A DNA stretch of 55,441 bases from Mesosutterella porci (GCF_022134585.1 NZ_JAKNCT010000014.1:1-55441), one strand, 5' to 3'. Shown: positions 42,346 to 52,195, numbered from the stretch's first letter. The notes: generated from the letters alone by a model not told the origin. Numbers and translations: made by a program.

Positions 42346-43770
42346 ATGCCTGAGCAGCAGGACAAGCACGCGCCGCCGCAGAGTGCGGTTCGGGTGCCGC
42401 CCAACTCGATTGACAGCGAGCAGACCATTCTGGGCGGCCTCATGCTTAACTCCGAAGCCTTCGACCAGATCTCGGACGTGATCACCGCCGAGGACTTCTA
42501 CCGCGCCGACCACCGGATCATCTTTGAGGCGATCACCTCGCTGCACACGCGGGGCGAGCCCGCCGACGTCCTCACGGTCTTCAACGAGCTCGAGCGCAGC
42601 GGGCGAGCGGAAGCGGCCGGCGGCAGGCCCTACCTCATCTCGCTCACCACGAATTCGCTGGGCGCGGCCAACATCCGCCAGTACGCGCAGATCGTGCGCG
42701 ACTGCTCGATGCTGCGGCAGCTGATCAGCGCGGGCGACCAGATCGTGAGCTCGGCGCTGGCCCCGAATGGCCGCGAAACGAAGGACATCATCGACGACGC
42801 CGAGCGGCTCGTGCTGCAGATCAACGAAAAGGCCGACCGGGGCGGAAAGGGATTCGTGCGCATCAACAAGCTCGCGGCGAACGTCTCGGACGTGATCGCG
42901 GACCGCTACCGCACGCACTCCTCCAATGACGTGACCGGGATCCCGACCGGCTACCGCTTCCTCGACCTACAGACCTCCGGCATGCAGCCCGGCGACCTCA
43001 TCATCATCGCCGGCCGCCCCTCGATGGGCAAGACCGCGCTCGCGCTGAACATCGCCGAGCACGTCGCTTTTGCGGGGCGGGCGAGCTGGCCCGTGGCTGT
43101 CTTTTCCATGGAAATGAGCGGCGAGCAGCTCGCGATGCGCCTGATCTGCTCACACGGGCGGCTTGACGCGCAGAAGGTGCGTCGCGGCCGCCTCGACGAG
43201 GACGGCGAATGGGACCGCTTCACCACGGCGGTGGCCGACATGGAGAAGGCGCCGCTTTACATCGACGACACGCCGGGCCTCAACGTGACCTCGCTGCGCA
43301 GCCGCGCGCGCCGCCTGATGACGATCACCGGCCAGCTCGGCCTGATCGTGGTCGACTACCTGCAGCTCATGTCGGGCTCCGGGAGGTCGCGCGACGAGAA
43401 CCGCGCCACAGAGATCTCGGAAATCTCCCGCGGCCTGAAGAGCCTCGCCAAGGAGCTGCGGGTGCCGGTGATCGCGCTCTCGCAGCTCAACCGTTCGGTC
43501 GACTCGCGCCCTGACAAGCGGCCCGTGATGTCGGACCTGCGCGAGTCGGGCGCCATCGAACAGGACGCGGACGTGATCATGTTCATTTATCGCGACTGGG
43601 TTTACAACAAGGACTCTGATCCCACCGAGGCGGAGGTGATCATCGGCAAGCAGCGCAACGGCCCCATCGGCACCGTGAAGCTCACCTTCAACGGCAAGTA
43701 CACGTCGTTTGAAACTCGCGTGGAAGCGCCCGAAGGCTACATTCCCGACGACGTGCCGCGCGAGGGCTGA
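42346..43770 (+). CDS. dnaB: Replicative DNA helicase DnaB
   Basis: 474 aa. N-terminal domain (PPNSIDSEQTILGGLMLNSE...), linker, then the RecA-like motor with Walker A GRPSMGKTALALNIA (about 220-234), Walker B VVDYLQLM, and the C-terminal EQDADVIMFIYRD. No intein. 237 nt gap from rplI holds only the ribosomal terminator and a possible hairpin (GCCCCG...CGGGGC near 42200-42224). Confidence 0.98.
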   Translation: MPEQQDKHAPPQSAVRVPPNSIDSEQTILGGLMLNSEAFDQISDVITAEDFYRADHRIIFEAITSLHTRGEPADVLTVFNELERSGRAEAAGGRPYLISLTTNSLGAANIRQYAQIVRDCSMLRQLISAGDQIVSSALAPNGRETKDIIDDAERLVLQINEKADRGGKGFVRINKLAANVSDVIADRYRTHSSNDVTGIPTGYRFLDLQTSGMQPGDLIIIAGRPSMGKTALALNIAEHVAFAGRASWPVAVFSMEMSGEQLAMRLICSHGRLDAQKVRRGRLDEDGEWDRFTTAVADMEKAPLYIDDTPGLNVTSLRSRARRLMTITGQLGLIVVDYLQLMSGSGRSRDENRATEISEISRGLKSLAKELRVPVIALSQLNRSVDSRPDKRPVMSDLRESGAIEQDADVIMFIYRDWVYNKDSDPTEAEVIIGKQRNGPIGTVKLTFNGKYTSFETRVEAPEGYIPDDVPREG

Positions 43771-43805
43771 CTGACGCCGCCGCACCACTTAAGGACAGAA
43801 ACGCT

Positions 43806-44627
43806 ATGGAATACTTCCTTTATCTCATCGCCCTCGCGCTGATCGCGGTCGGCTTGGCGGGCACGCTCATTCCGGCGATTCCTGGGCTGCCGCTCATCTT
43901 TGCGGGCGGCTGGCTCATCGCCTGGGCCAGCGGCTACACGCTGCTTGGCGTGAGCAGCGTGGTCATCCTCGCCCTGCTCGCGGCGGTAGGCGTCGGGATC
44001 GACTTCCTCGCGCAGTTTCTCGGCGCGAAAAAGGCAGGGGCGAGCCGCGCGGGCCTGTGGGGCGCCGCGGCCGGCACGCTGCTCGGGCTCTTCACCGGCG
44101 TGGTGGGCATCGTCTTTTTCCCGCTCATCGGCGCAGTAGCGGGCGAAATCATCGCCGGACGCGACATGCTCAAGGCGGGCACGGTCGGCATCGCGACCTG
44201 GATCGGCATGGCCGTGGGCATCGGCGTGAAGATCGCGCTCGCCTTCATGATGCTCGCCCTCATTCTTTTTAACTGCATCACCAACTCTGAGATCGGTCAC
44301 TTCCTGAAGGGCGGCAGCACCGCTTCCTCCTCGTCGGCCGCCGTGCCGCAGGCTCCGGCTGAGGCGGCGCCGCTTGAGGCCTACCCGGGTAAGCCCGAGC
44401 CGCGCCGTTCCTACAGGCAGGCGGCCTCCGGGGAGGCTTCCTCCGCCGAGGCTTCTTCGCCCGCCGCTCAGGGCAGCTCTCCGGCCTCGGACGAGATTGC
44501 GGTGCGGCCGGCCGAGTCCCTGCCGGGCGCGGCGCAGCCTCAGGCTCCTGCGGCATCCGCTGGCGAGGCCGCCCAGGGCCAGCCTGCCTCTGCGGCGCAG
44601 ACCACCTCTCCGGCTGCCGCTCCTTAA
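43806..44627 (+). CDS. DUF456 membrane protein with low-complexity tail
   Basis: 273 aa. Four to five hydrophobic helices in the first 155 residues with the DUF456 pattern (YFLYLIALALIAVGLAGTLIPAIPGLPLIFAGG...; GAAAGTLLGLFTGVVGIVFFPLIGAVAGE). Residues about 165-273 are Ala/Pro/Ser/Gln-rich and look disordered. Function unknown in the family. Ends convergent with the PhoH-type gene. Confidence 0.85.
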   Translation: MEYFLYLIALALIAVGLAGTLIPAIPGLPLIFAGGWLIAWASGYTLLGVSSVVILALLAAVGVGIDFLAQFLGAKKAGASRAGLWGAAAGTLLGLFTGVVGIVFFPLIGAVAGEIIAGRDMLKAGTVGIATWIGMAVGIGVKIALAFMMLALILFNCITNSEIGHFLKGGSTASSSSAAVPQAPAEAAPLEAYPGKPEPRRSYRQAASGEASSAEASSPAAQGSSPASDEIAVRPAESLPGAAQPQAPAASAGEAAQGQPASAAQTTSPAAAP

Positions 44628-44684
44628 ACGGGCGGCCCCGTTCTCTCTTTCCTCTTTCCGGCCGGCGCGGCCGGAAAAAAACAG

Positions 44685-44717
44685 TCCGCCCCGCGCTTTT
44701 TTAAGGCGCGGGGCGGA
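44685..44717. terminator. Bidirectional terminator between DUF456 and PhoH-type genes
   Basis: TCCGCCCCGCGC (44685-44696) and GCGCGGGGCGGA (44706-44717) form a perfect 12-bp stem; the loop is TTTTTTAAG. A second GC hairpin lies at about 44657-44675. Confidence 0.85.
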
Positions 44718-44778
44718 TTTGTTCTGCCTGCGGGGCGCAGGGGAGGCGCAGGCCTGCCGCGCCTTCCTTTCCTGCTTT

Positions 44779-46533
44779 TCAAAGCACCGAGGAGGCGAAG
44801 TCCGCGAGCCTGCTTCGCTCGCCGCGCTCGAGGGTGATGTGCCCGGCGTGTGCCCAGCCCTTGAAGCGGTCCACGACAAAGGTGAGCCCGGAGCTGCCCT
44901 CGGTGAGGTAGGGCGTGTCGATCTGAGAGATGTTGCCCATGCAGACGATCTTCGTGCCCGGGCCCGCGCGCGTGATGAGGGTCTTCATCTGCTTTGGCGA
45001 GAGATTCTGCGCCTCGTCGATGATGAGGAAGCGGTTCTGGAAGGTGCGGCCGCGCATGAAGCTCATCGACTTCACGCGGATCCTCGAGCGGATCAGGTCG
45101 GCTGCGGCGTCGTGCCCCCAGCTGCCGGAGGCGGGGTCGGTGCGGTTGAGCACCTCGAGGTTGTCGTCGAGCGCCCCCATCCAGGGCAGCATCTTCTCCT
45201 CCTCGGTTCCGGGCAGGAACCCGATGTCCTCGCCTACGGACACGGTCGCGCGGGTGAAGATGATTTCCGTATAGCGCCGCTCGTCCAGGGTCTGCGTGAG
45301 CGCGGCAGCGAGCGTGAGGAGGGTCTTGCCCGTGCCGGCCTGTCCGAGCAGGGTGACGAAGTCGATCTCGGGGTTAAGCAGCAGGTTGAGCGCGAAGTTC
45401 TGGTCGCGGTTGCGCGCGGTGATGCCCCAGACCGCGTTCTTCGGCTGCGTGTAGGACCTGAGCGAGCGGAACACGGCCTCGTCGCGGTCCACGGAGGCCA
45501 CGATGCCCTCGAATCCGCCAGGGGCCCCCTCGGTGTAGACGAATTCGTTCACGAACATGCTGCGCACGAGAGGGCCCTTCACGCGGTACCAGGTGCTGCC
45601 GTCCTTCTGCCAGGACTTGAGTCCGCTGCCGTGGGTTTCCCAGAAGTCGGACGGCAGCGCGAGCTTGCCCGTGTAGAGCAGGTCGGTGTCGTCGATCGCT
45701 TTGTCGTTGAAGTAGTCTTCCGCGGGCAGCCCGAGCGTGGCCGCCTTGATGCGCATGTTGATGTCTTTGGAGACGAGCACCACCGTGCGGTCCTTGCATT
45801 CGGCGGCCAGGCCGGCGACGCACTTGAGGATTTCGTTGTCGCCGCTGCCCGTGCTGATGTAGCCGGGGAGGTCTCCCGCGGGCTTGAAGGAGCGGGTCTG
45901 GCAGTAAAGCCGGCCGGTCGCCTCGCGGTTGCCCAGGGCATTGAGGGGGATCCCCTCATTCAGGTCCGGGTATCCGGCGGCCTCCATCAGCTGGTCGATC
46001 GTGCGCGAGACCTGCCGTGCGTTGCGCGCGACGTCGCTCATGCCGGTCTTGTGGCGGTCGAGCTCCTCGAGCGAGGTGATCGGCAGGAACACGTCGTGCT
46101 CTTCGAAGCGAAAGAGGCAGGACGGATCGTGCAGGAGCACATTGGTGTCGAGCGCGAAGAGCCGCTTCGCGCCCGCTTCCATGCGGGCGCGGCGCCGCCG
46201 CACGACAAGGGGCGAGACTTTTTTCTGAGCCTGGGCCGCCAGAGGCGCAAATCCCGGGGCCTGATCCGCCGCGGGCTTCTTCGCCGCGGACGGCTTCTTA
46301 GGCGAGGGTTTTCCTGCGGCAGCGGCGGGTTTGGAGCGCCCGCTTTTTTTCGGGGCCCTCGGAGCCTTGGGCGCCGTGAGCAGCGCCGCCTGCTTGGCCT
46401 CGGCCCGGGCTTTCCCGCGGGGCGGAGCCGCAGGCTTCTCGGCGGGCTTCGGGTCCGCGAGCTCGAGGTCGTTCTTGCTGTTGTAATCGGAAAGGATGTC
46501 GCCCAAGGCTTTGGGCGAAGAAGGCAGGGGCAT
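44779..46533 (-). CDS. PIN domain-PhoH ATPase fusion (PhoH2-type)
   Basis: 584 aa from ATG 46533 (MPLPSSPKALGD), with GGAG 6 nt upstream; a TTG at 46560 is too early. N-terminal Lys/Ala-rich linker, then a PIN nuclease domain (FALDTNVLLHDPSCLFRFEE, acidic residues; LEELDRHKTG) at about 125-260, then a PhoH-type P-loop ATPase (LLGQAGTGKTLLTLAAALTQ, about 400; FLIIDEAQNLSPKQ). These proteins are RNA helicase/RNase or toxin-like. Role in the host is not fixed by context. Confidence 0.93.
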   Translation of the reverse strand: MPLPSSPKALGDILSDYNSKNDLELADPKPAEKPAAPPRGKARAEAKQAALLTAPKAPRAPKKSGRSKPAAAAGKPSPKKPSAAKKPAADQAPGFAPLAAQAQKKVSPLVVRRRRARMEAGAKRLFALDTNVLLHDPSCLFRFEEHDVFLPITSLEELDRHKTGMSDVARNARQVSRTIDQLMEAAGYPDLNEGIPLNALGNREATGRLYCQTRSFKPAGDLPGYISTGSGDNEILKCVAGLAAECKDRTVVLVSKDINMRIKAATLGLPAEDYFNDKAIDDTDLLYTGKLALPSDFWETHGSGLKSWQKDGSTWYRVKGPLVRSMFVNEFVYTEGAPGGFEGIVASVDRDEAVFRSLRSYTQPKNAVWGITARNRDQNFALNLLLNPEIDFVTLLGQAGTGKTLLTLAAALTQTLDERRYTEIIFTRATVSVGEDIGFLPGTEEEKMLPWMGALDDNLEVLNRTDPASGSWGHDAAADLIRSRIRVKSMSFMRGRTFQNRFLIIDEAQNLSPKQMKTLITRAGPGTKIVCMGNISQIDTPYLTEGSSGLTFVVDRFKGWAHAGHITLERGERSRLADFASSVL

Positions 46534-46781
46534 GGAGAACTCCGGTTTCAAAACGCGCAATGCTGCTTAAGGGAAACTATAACGCTTCAGCGCCGCCAGG
46601 CGCAGGCCGGGCTTGCCGGAAGCGGATCCGCCCTCCACCCCGGGCCGTGCCATATTTGGTACGATTTTCTCCTGCAGTGTCTTCAAAATTACAGTAAGCC
46701 CCGGACAGGTGCGCGGGCTTCCGCTTCATTTTCTGCGGCGGCAGCGGCGGCCCCGGCGGCTCAGGGGGAAAAGGCATCGGT

Positions 46782-48092
46782 ATGGAAGCGATCAAGATTG
46801 GGCTTGCGGGAGCAGGAACGGTGGGCGGCGGGGTCGTTCGGGTGCTCGCGCGCAACAGGGAGCAGATTACGGCCCGTGCCGGCGCGAGCATCTTGGTTCA
46901 GAGAGCCATCTGCCGGCACCCGGAGAACCGCTCGGACCTCGCCCCGTTCGTGGGCGAGCTCGGACTGGACTGGCACGCCCTCATCGACGACCCCGAGATT
47001 TCCATTGTGGTTGAGGCGATGGGCGGGATCGAGCCGGCCCGCAGCCTCATTCTCGCGGCCATCGATGCCGGCAAGCACGTTGTTACGGCCAACAAGGCGC
47101 TGCTCGCGAAGCACGGCAACGAGATCTTCGCCGCGGCGGCCCGCAAGGGCGTGATCGTGGGGTTCGAGGCCGCGGTGGCCGGCGGGGTGCCGATCATCAA
47201 GGCCCTGCGCGAATCGCTCGTCGCCAACCGCATCGAGTCGGTCGTGGGCATCATCAACGGCACTTCGAACTACATCCTCACCTGCATGCGCAAGGAGCAC
47301 ATCTCCTTTGACGAGGCGCTGCGGCGCGCCCAGGAGATGGGCTACGCGGAGGCCGACCCGTCCTTCGACATCGACGGGATCGACTCGGCGCACAAACTTT
47401 CCATCCTCTCCTCAATTGCCTTCGGCGGCCCCATTTCCTTCGACAAGGCCTACATCGAGGGCATCCGCGGCCTGCAGTCCCTCGACATCGAGTACGCCGA
47501 GGAGCTGGGCTACCGGGTCAAGCTGCTCGGCATCACCAAGCGGCGCGGCAACGGGATCGAGCTGCGCGTGCACCCCGCGCTCGTGCCCGAACGACGGCTG
47601 CTCGCCCATGTGGGCGGGGTCATGAACGCGGTCGTCGTGAAGGGTGACGCCGTGGGTTCGACTCTTTACTATGGGCGGGGCGCGGGCTCGGAGCCCACGG
47701 CCTCCTCGATCATCGCCGACATCGTCGACGTGGTGCGCCTGATCGGCGTGTCCGCCAACCACCAGGTGCCGCCCCTGGGCTACAGGGTCGCCAACGAGGA
47801 GTACCTGCCGGTGCTGCCGATGGGCGAGACGGTCTGCTCGTTTTACATGCGCATCCACGTGAAGGACAGCCCCGGCGTCCTCGCCGACGTGAGCCGGGTG
47901 TTCGCCGACATGGGCATCAGCATCGAGGCGCTCACCCAGCGCGAGGCCCGCGTGGGCGACAGCTCGACCTCGATCGTCCTCATGACACACACGGCCCGCG
48001 AGGACGCGGTCCAGGAGGCCATCAAGCGCATCGAGGCGCTCGACAGCGTGACCGGCCGCGTGATCCTGCTGCGAAAGGAAGAGCTCAACTGA
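46782..48092 (+). CDS. hom: Homoserine dehydrogenase
   Basis: 436 aa. N-terminal NAD(P)-binding fold GLAGAGTVGGGVVRVL, catalytic core with AGGVPIIKALRESL and NKALLAKHGNE, and a C-terminal ACT domain (about 350-430, SFYMRIHVKDSPGVLADVSR) for allosteric control by threonine. Converts aspartate semialdehyde to homoserine. First of the hom-thrC pair. Confidence 0.98.
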   Translation: MEAIKIGLAGAGTVGGGVVRVLARNREQITARAGASILVQRAICRHPENRSDLAPFVGELGLDWHALIDDPEISIVVEAMGGIEPARSLILAAIDAGKHVVTANKALLAKHGNEIFAAAARKGVIVGFEAAVAGGVPIIKALRESLVANRIESVVGIINGTSNYILTCMRKEHISFDEALRRAQEMGYAEADPSFDIDGIDSAHKLSILSSIAFGGPISFDKAYIEGIRGLQSLDIEYAEELGYRVKLLGITKRRGNGIELRVHPALVPERRLLAHVGGVMNAVVVKGDAVGSTLYYGRGAGSEPTASSIIADIVDVVRLIGVSANHQVPPLGYRVANEEYLPVLPMGETVCSFYMRIHVKDSPGVLADVSRVFADMGISIEALTQREARVGDSSTSIVLMTHTAREDAVQEAIKRIEALDSVTGRVILLRKEELN

Positions 48093-48128
48093 TAGGGCGC
48101 CGGAATACAGAGAAAAGGGCCAGAGGAT

Positions 48129-49574
48129 ATGTCTGAAAGCATCAGTTACGTTTCAACCCGGGGCGGAGACGCCCCGGCCACTTACGCCGAGATCGTGCTG
48201 CGGGGGCTCGCCCAGGACGGCGGCCTTTTCGTCCCGCAGAGCTATCCGCGCGTGACCCCGTCCGAGCTGCGCCGCTGGCGAGGCCTGTCCTACGCGGACC
48301 TCGCCTTTGAGGTGCTCAGGCTCTTTGCGAGCGGCATCGATGAGGAGGCGCTGCGGAGCCTGTGCCGCTCGACCTACACCGCGCAGACCTACTGCAATGC
48401 GAGGCCCGGCCAGGACGCCTCGGAGATCACGCCGCTTCTGTGGCTCGAGGACGGGCTGGGGCTGCTGCAGCTCTCCAACGGTCCGACGCTCGCCTTCAAG
48501 GACATGGCGATGCAGTTCCTCGGGGCGCTCTTCGAGCATCTGCTGGGGCTGCAGGGGCGGCGGCTCAACATCCTGGGCGCCACTTCGGGCGACACCGGGT
48601 CGGCCGCCGAGTATGCGATGCGGGGCAGGCGCGGCATCCGCGTCTTCATGCTCTCGCCCTACGGCCGCATGAGCGGATTCCAGCGCGCGCAGATGTACTC
48701 GCTGCAGGATCCCAACATTTTCAACATCGCCGTGAAGGGGACGTTCGATCAGGCGCAGGACATCGTGAAGGCGGTCTCCAACGACCACGCCTTCAAGGCC
48801 TCGCACGCCATCGGGACGGTGAACTCCATCAACTGGGCGCGCGTGGCCGCGCAGACCGTCTACTACTTCAAGGGCTGGCTTGCGGCCGCCGGGAGCGACG
48901 ATGAGCCGGTGTCCTTCGCGGTCCCGAGCGGAAACTTCGGCGATGTGCTCGCCGGCTGGATCGCGCGCCAGATGGGACTGCCCGTCGCGAGCCTCATCGT
49001 GGCGACCAACGAGAACGACGTGCTCGCCGAATTCTTCGAGACCGGCTGCTACCGGCCCCGGGACCCCGCCCACACCTACGTGACCTCCTCGCCCTCGATG
49101 GACATCAGCCGCGCTTCGAATTTCGAGCGCTATGTCTTCGACGTAACAGGGCGCAGCCCCGAGCGGCTGCGCGCGCTCTGGAAGGAGCTGGACGAGAAGG
49201 GTTCCTTCACGCTCTCAGGCGAGGACTGGGAGCGGGTGAAGGCCTCGGGCTTCTGCGCGGGCCGCAGCGTGCACGCCGACCGCCTCCGCACGATCCGCGG
49301 CCTCTGGGAGACCAGCGGGGTGCTCGTCGACCCCCACACGGCCGACGGGATCACGGTAGCTCGCAGAAAGCGCCTCCCCGGGGTGAAGTGCATTTGCCTT
49401 GAGACCGCGCAGCCCGCGAAGTTCGCCTCGACCATCCGCGAGGCGGCCGGGATCCTGCCGCCGGTGCCATCCTCCTGCGCGGGCCTGGAGGACAGGCCCC
49501 AGCGGTTCGAGGTGATGGAGCCCGACGTCCGGGCTGTCAAGGACTATATCGACCGGCACACTTCAGAGCAGTAG
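48129..49574 (+). CDS. thrC: Threonine synthase
   Basis: 481 aa, the longer class with an N-terminal extension. PLP lysine in NGPTLAFKDMAMQFLG, phosphate-binding loop TSGDTGSAAEYAM, and NSINWARVAAQTVYY. Converts O-phosphohomoserine to threonine. 36 nt after hom. Confidence 0.98.
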   Translation: MSESISYVSTRGGDAPATYAEIVLRGLAQDGGLFVPQSYPRVTPSELRRWRGLSYADLAFEVLRLFASGIDEEALRSLCRSTYTAQTYCNARPGQDASEITPLLWLEDGLGLLQLSNGPTLAFKDMAMQFLGALFEHLLGLQGRRLNILGATSGDTGSAAEYAMRGRRGIRVFMLSPYGRMSGFQRAQMYSLQDPNIFNIAVKGTFDQAQDIVKAVSNDHAFKASHAIGTVNSINWARVAAQTVYYFKGWLAAAGSDDEPVSFAVPSGNFGDVLAGWIARQMGLPVASLIVATNENDVLAEFFETGCYRPRDPAHTYVTSSPSMDISRASNFERYVFDVTGRSPERLRALWKELDEKGSFTLSGEDWERVKASGFCAGRSVHADRLRTIRGLWETSGVLVDPHTADGITVARRKRLPGVKCICLETAQPAKFASTIREAAGILPPVPSSCAGLEDRPQRFEVMEPDVRAVKDYIDRHTSEQ

Positions 49575-49582
49575 GCCCTTTC

Positions 49583-50116
49583 ATGTTTCTCATCGGTTTT
49601 GTAGGCTACTCCGGCAGCGGCAAGACAACGCTTGCCGTCCGGGTGGTCTCCGAGCTTCGGGCGCGCGGCTTTTCGGTCTCTGCCGTGAAGGACGCCCACC
49701 ATCATGTCGAGACGGACACGCCGGGGAAGGACACCTGGCGGTACCGCGAGGCGGGGGCGCGGCAGGTGGTGCTGCGCACGCCGGAGCGCTGGGCGGTGAT
49801 GGAGGAGACCCCGGAAGGGCGCGTGCCGCTCAGCGAGATCCTGCGCGCCCTGCGGCCCGTGGACGTTGTGGTGGTCGAGGGCTTCAAGCACGAGGAGCAC
49901 TTTCCGAGAATCGAGGTGAGGCGACGGGGCTGCTCCTCGCCCGCGCTCTGGCTGGAGCGCGGCGACATTGCGGCCGTTGCGACCGACGATCCGGAGCTGG
50001 ACGTGCCCGCGTCGCTTGCGCGGCTTGATGTGAACAGCCCTTCGGAGGTTGCGGATTTTGTGGAGGGGCTTCTTGAGGGAGAGCCTGGTCAACAGTTTGG
50101 AGAGGAAGAGAAATGA
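49583..50116 (+). CDS. mobB: Molybdopterin-guanine dinucleotide biosynthesis adaptor MobB
   Basis: 177 aa P-loop GTPase. Walker A GYSGSGKTTLAVRV, KDAHHHVETDTPGKDTWRYREAG (switch), VVVVEGFKHEEHFPRIEV (Walker B-like). Binds GTP and assists MobA. 8 nt after thrC, and its stop overlaps moeA. Confidence 0.92.
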   Translation: MFLIGFVGYSGSGKTTLAVRVVSELRARGFSVSAVKDAHHHVETDTPGKDTWRYREAGARQVVLRTPERWAVMEETPEGRVPLSEILRALRPVDVVVVEGFKHEEHFPRIEVRRRGCSSPALWLERGDIAAVATDDPELDVPASLARLDVNSPSEVADFVEGLLEGEPGQQFGEEEK

Positions 50117-51315
50117 TTCCCTTTCGTGAGGCTTTGAAAACGCTGCTTGAGGCGGCCCGCCCGGTCGATCGGACGGAAACCGTGCCGACGCTTTACGCGG
50201 AGTCCCGGATTCTCGCCGAGGACATCGTCTCGGCGATCGACGTGCCGCCTGCGGACAATTCTCAGATGGACGGCTATGCGGTGCGCTCGGAGGATCTCTC
50301 CGGGGCTTCGGAGAGCAGCCCCGTGACGCTGCCGGTTACACAGCGCATTCCCGCGGGCCGCGTGGGCTCAAGGCTGGAGCCGGGAAGCGCCGCCCGGATT
50401 TTCACCGGCGCGCCCATTCCTCCCGGGGCCGACGCCGTGGTGCAGCAGGAGCTTGCTCAGGCGGGCGAAGGCTGCGTCACCTTCCGCGCGCCGGTACCGC
50501 GCGGCCGCTTCATCCGCCTCGCAGGCGGAGACTTCAAGGCGGGGCAGCCGGTGCTGCACGCGGGCGAGAAGCTCACGCCTTCGAAACTCGGTCTCGCGGC
50601 TGCCGCGGGACGCGCTTACGTCAAGGTGCGCCAGAAGCTGCGCGTCGGCATCTTCTGTTCGGGCGACGAGCTCATGCGTCCGGGCGAGCCCCTGAGGCCG
50701 GGGGCTATCTACAACTCCAACCGCTACCAGTTGCGGGCGCTGCTGCACGCGCTCGGCTGCGAGGTCGAGGACGTGGGCAGCGTCAGCGACACGCTGGAGG
50801 CCACGATCGAGGCCTTCGAGCGGGCGGCGCGCACTTCGGATGTGATCATCACGACCGGCGGCATGAGCGTGGGCGAGGAAGATCACGTGAAGCCCGCGGT
50901 GAAGAGCCTCGGGGATCTGACGATGTGGCGGCTCGCCGTGAAGCCCGGCAAGCCCTTCGCCTTTGGCGAAGTGCGGGGCGTGCCGTTTCTGGGGCTTCCC
51001 GGCAATCCCGTGGCGGTTTTTGTGGAGACGCTGATGCTGGTGCGCCCGTACCTGGCCGCCATGCAGGGCGAAAAGGCGAACCCCGTGCGGCCGATCTCCG
51101 TGCGGGCGGACTTCGACTGGAAGGGCGGTGAGCGCGAGGAGTTCATCCGGGTGCGCCGCAATGATGCGGGCGGGCTCGACCTGATGCCTAACCAGAACTC
51201 CCAGATCCTCTCCTCGTGCGCTTTTGCCGACGGCATCGTCGATGTGCCGGCGGGAGGCGTGATCGCCCGCGGCGATTCGGTGGACTACTATCCGCTTGCG
51301 GAGTTCCTCGCCTGA
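50113..51315 (+). CDS. moeA: Molybdopterin molybdotransferase MoeA
   Basis: 400 aa, four-domain layout. IDVPPADNSQMDGYAVRSED, RIFTGAPIPPGADAVVQQE, IITTGGMSVGEEDHVKPAV and FLGLPGNPVAVFVETL are the conserved stretches. Inserts molybdate into molybdopterin-AMP. Confidence 0.97.
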   Translation: MIPFREALKTLLEAARPVDRTETVPTLYAESRILAEDIVSAIDVPPADNSQMDGYAVRSEDLSGASESSPVTLPVTQRIPAGRVGSRLEPGSAARIFTGAPIPPGADAVVQQELAQAGEGCVTFRAPVPRGRFIRLAGGDFKAGQPVLHAGEKLTPSKLGLAAAAGRAYVKVRQKLRVGIFCSGDELMRPGEPLRPGAIYNSNRYQLRALLHALGCEVEDVGSVSDTLEATIEAFERAARTSDVIITTGGMSVGEEDHVKPAVKSLGDLTMWRLAVKPGKPFAFGEVRGVPFLGLPGNPVAVFVETLMLVRPYLAAMQGEKANPVRPISVRADFDWKGGEREEFIRVRRNDAGGLDLMPNQNSQILSSCAFADGIVDVPAGGVIARGDSVDYYPLAEFLA

Positions 51316-51354
51316 CGGGCGGGCTCCGGGTCTTTTTAGATGAGGAAAGGGACT

Positions 51355-51612
51355 ATGAAAATCAAGGTGATGTATTTTGCTTTCATGCGCGACGCGATGG
51401 GCCGCTCCAGCGAGGTGGTGGACGCCCCTGAGTCGGTGAAGACGATCTCGGAGCTGCGCGCGTACCTCATGGGGCTGGGAGACCCCTGGGCCTCGGCCTT
51501 CGCGAACGTGAAGCGCGTGCGCTCATCCGTGAACCAGGTGATGGCCGCCGAGGACGCGCCGGTGAAGGCGGGCGACGAGGTGGCTTTCTTTCCTCCGGTG
51601 ACGGGAGGCTGA
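51355..51612 (+). CDS. moaD: Molybdopterin synthase small subunit MoaD
   Basis: 85 aa from ATG 51355 (GAGGAAAGGGA upstream; the frame opens earlier at 51340). Ubiquitin-like fold ending in the essential GG (PPVTGG), which carries the thiocarboxylate sulfur. Pairs with MoaE. Confidence 0.93.
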   Translation: MKIKVMYFAFMRDAMGRSSEVVDAPESVKTISELRAYLMGLGDPWASAFANVKRVRSSVNQVMAAEDAPVKAGDEVAFFPPVTGG

Positions 51613-51618
51613 ACCGCC

Positions 51619-52095
51619 ATGGGTGTCACTAAGGTCGAAGTGAGGCACGAGGATTTCAGCCTCGAGGAGGAAATGGCGGCGCTGCGGCGCCAGGACCAGA
51701 GCGCGGGTGCGGCCGTGAGCTTCGTCGGCGTCGTGCGCAACCGCAACCAGGGCGATCGCATCCTCGCCCTCGAGCTTGAGTACTACCCGGGCATGACCGA
51801 GTCGGCGATCCGCACGATCGTCTCGGACGCGAGAAAGCGCTGGGAAATCGAGGATGTCGTGGTGATCCACCGCGTGGGCAGGCTTGCGATCGGCGAGCAG
51901 ATCGTGCTCTGCCTGGTCACCTCCGAGCACCGCGGCGAGGCCTTCAGTGCCTGCGAGTTCATTATGGACTGGCTCAAGACCGAGGCGCCTTTCTGGAAGC
52001 GCGAGCAGACCCCGAAGGGGCTGCGCTGGGTGGAGGCGAGGGAAAGCGACGAGCGCTCCCGCGATCGCTGGAAGACGCCCGGGCAGGGCGCCTGA
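51619..52095 (+). CDS. moaE: Molybdopterin synthase catalytic subunit MoaE
   Basis: 158 aa. SFVGVVRNRNQGDRILALEL, IHRVGRLAIGEQIVLCLVTS, CEFIMDWLKTEAPFWKRE (with the active-site Lys near KREQ). Forms the heterotetrameric synthase with MoaD. 6 nt after moaD. Confidence 0.97.
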   Translation: MGVTKVEVRHEDFSLEEEMAALRRQDQSAGAAVSFVGVVRNRNQGDRILALELEYYPGMTESAIRTIVSDARKRWEIEDVVVIHRVGRLAIGEQIVLCLVTSEHRGEAFSACEFIMDWLKTEAPFWKREQTPKGLRWVEARESDERSRDRWKTPGQGA

Positions 52096-52104
52096 AGCCC
52101 TAAG

Positions 52105-52132
52105 GCCGGCTTTTTAAGCCGGCGGTTTTTTT
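52105..52132 (+). terminator. Terminator after moaE
   Basis: GCCGGC (52105-52110), 7-nt loop, GCCGGC (52118-52123), then GG and seven T. Confidence 0.85.
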
Positions 52133-52166
52133 CTGCCTTTTCAGCGCGGGCGGCCCCCGGGACAGC

Positions 52167-52195
52167 CTTGAAAGGACGCAGGTTCATCCCCATAT
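52167..52195 (+). promoter_or_regulatory. Sigma-32 heat-shock promoter of clpB
   Basis: -35 CTTGAAA (52167-52173), 14-nt spacer, -10 CCCCATAT (52188-52195), a near-perfect RpoH consensus about 55 bp before clpB. Confidence 0.92.

Noticed and set aside
44374-47154. 926-residue + strand open frame
   Set aside because: Lies antisense to the PIN-PhoH gene and runs into hom; arginine- and alanine-rich shadow of high-GC coding DNA with no motif.
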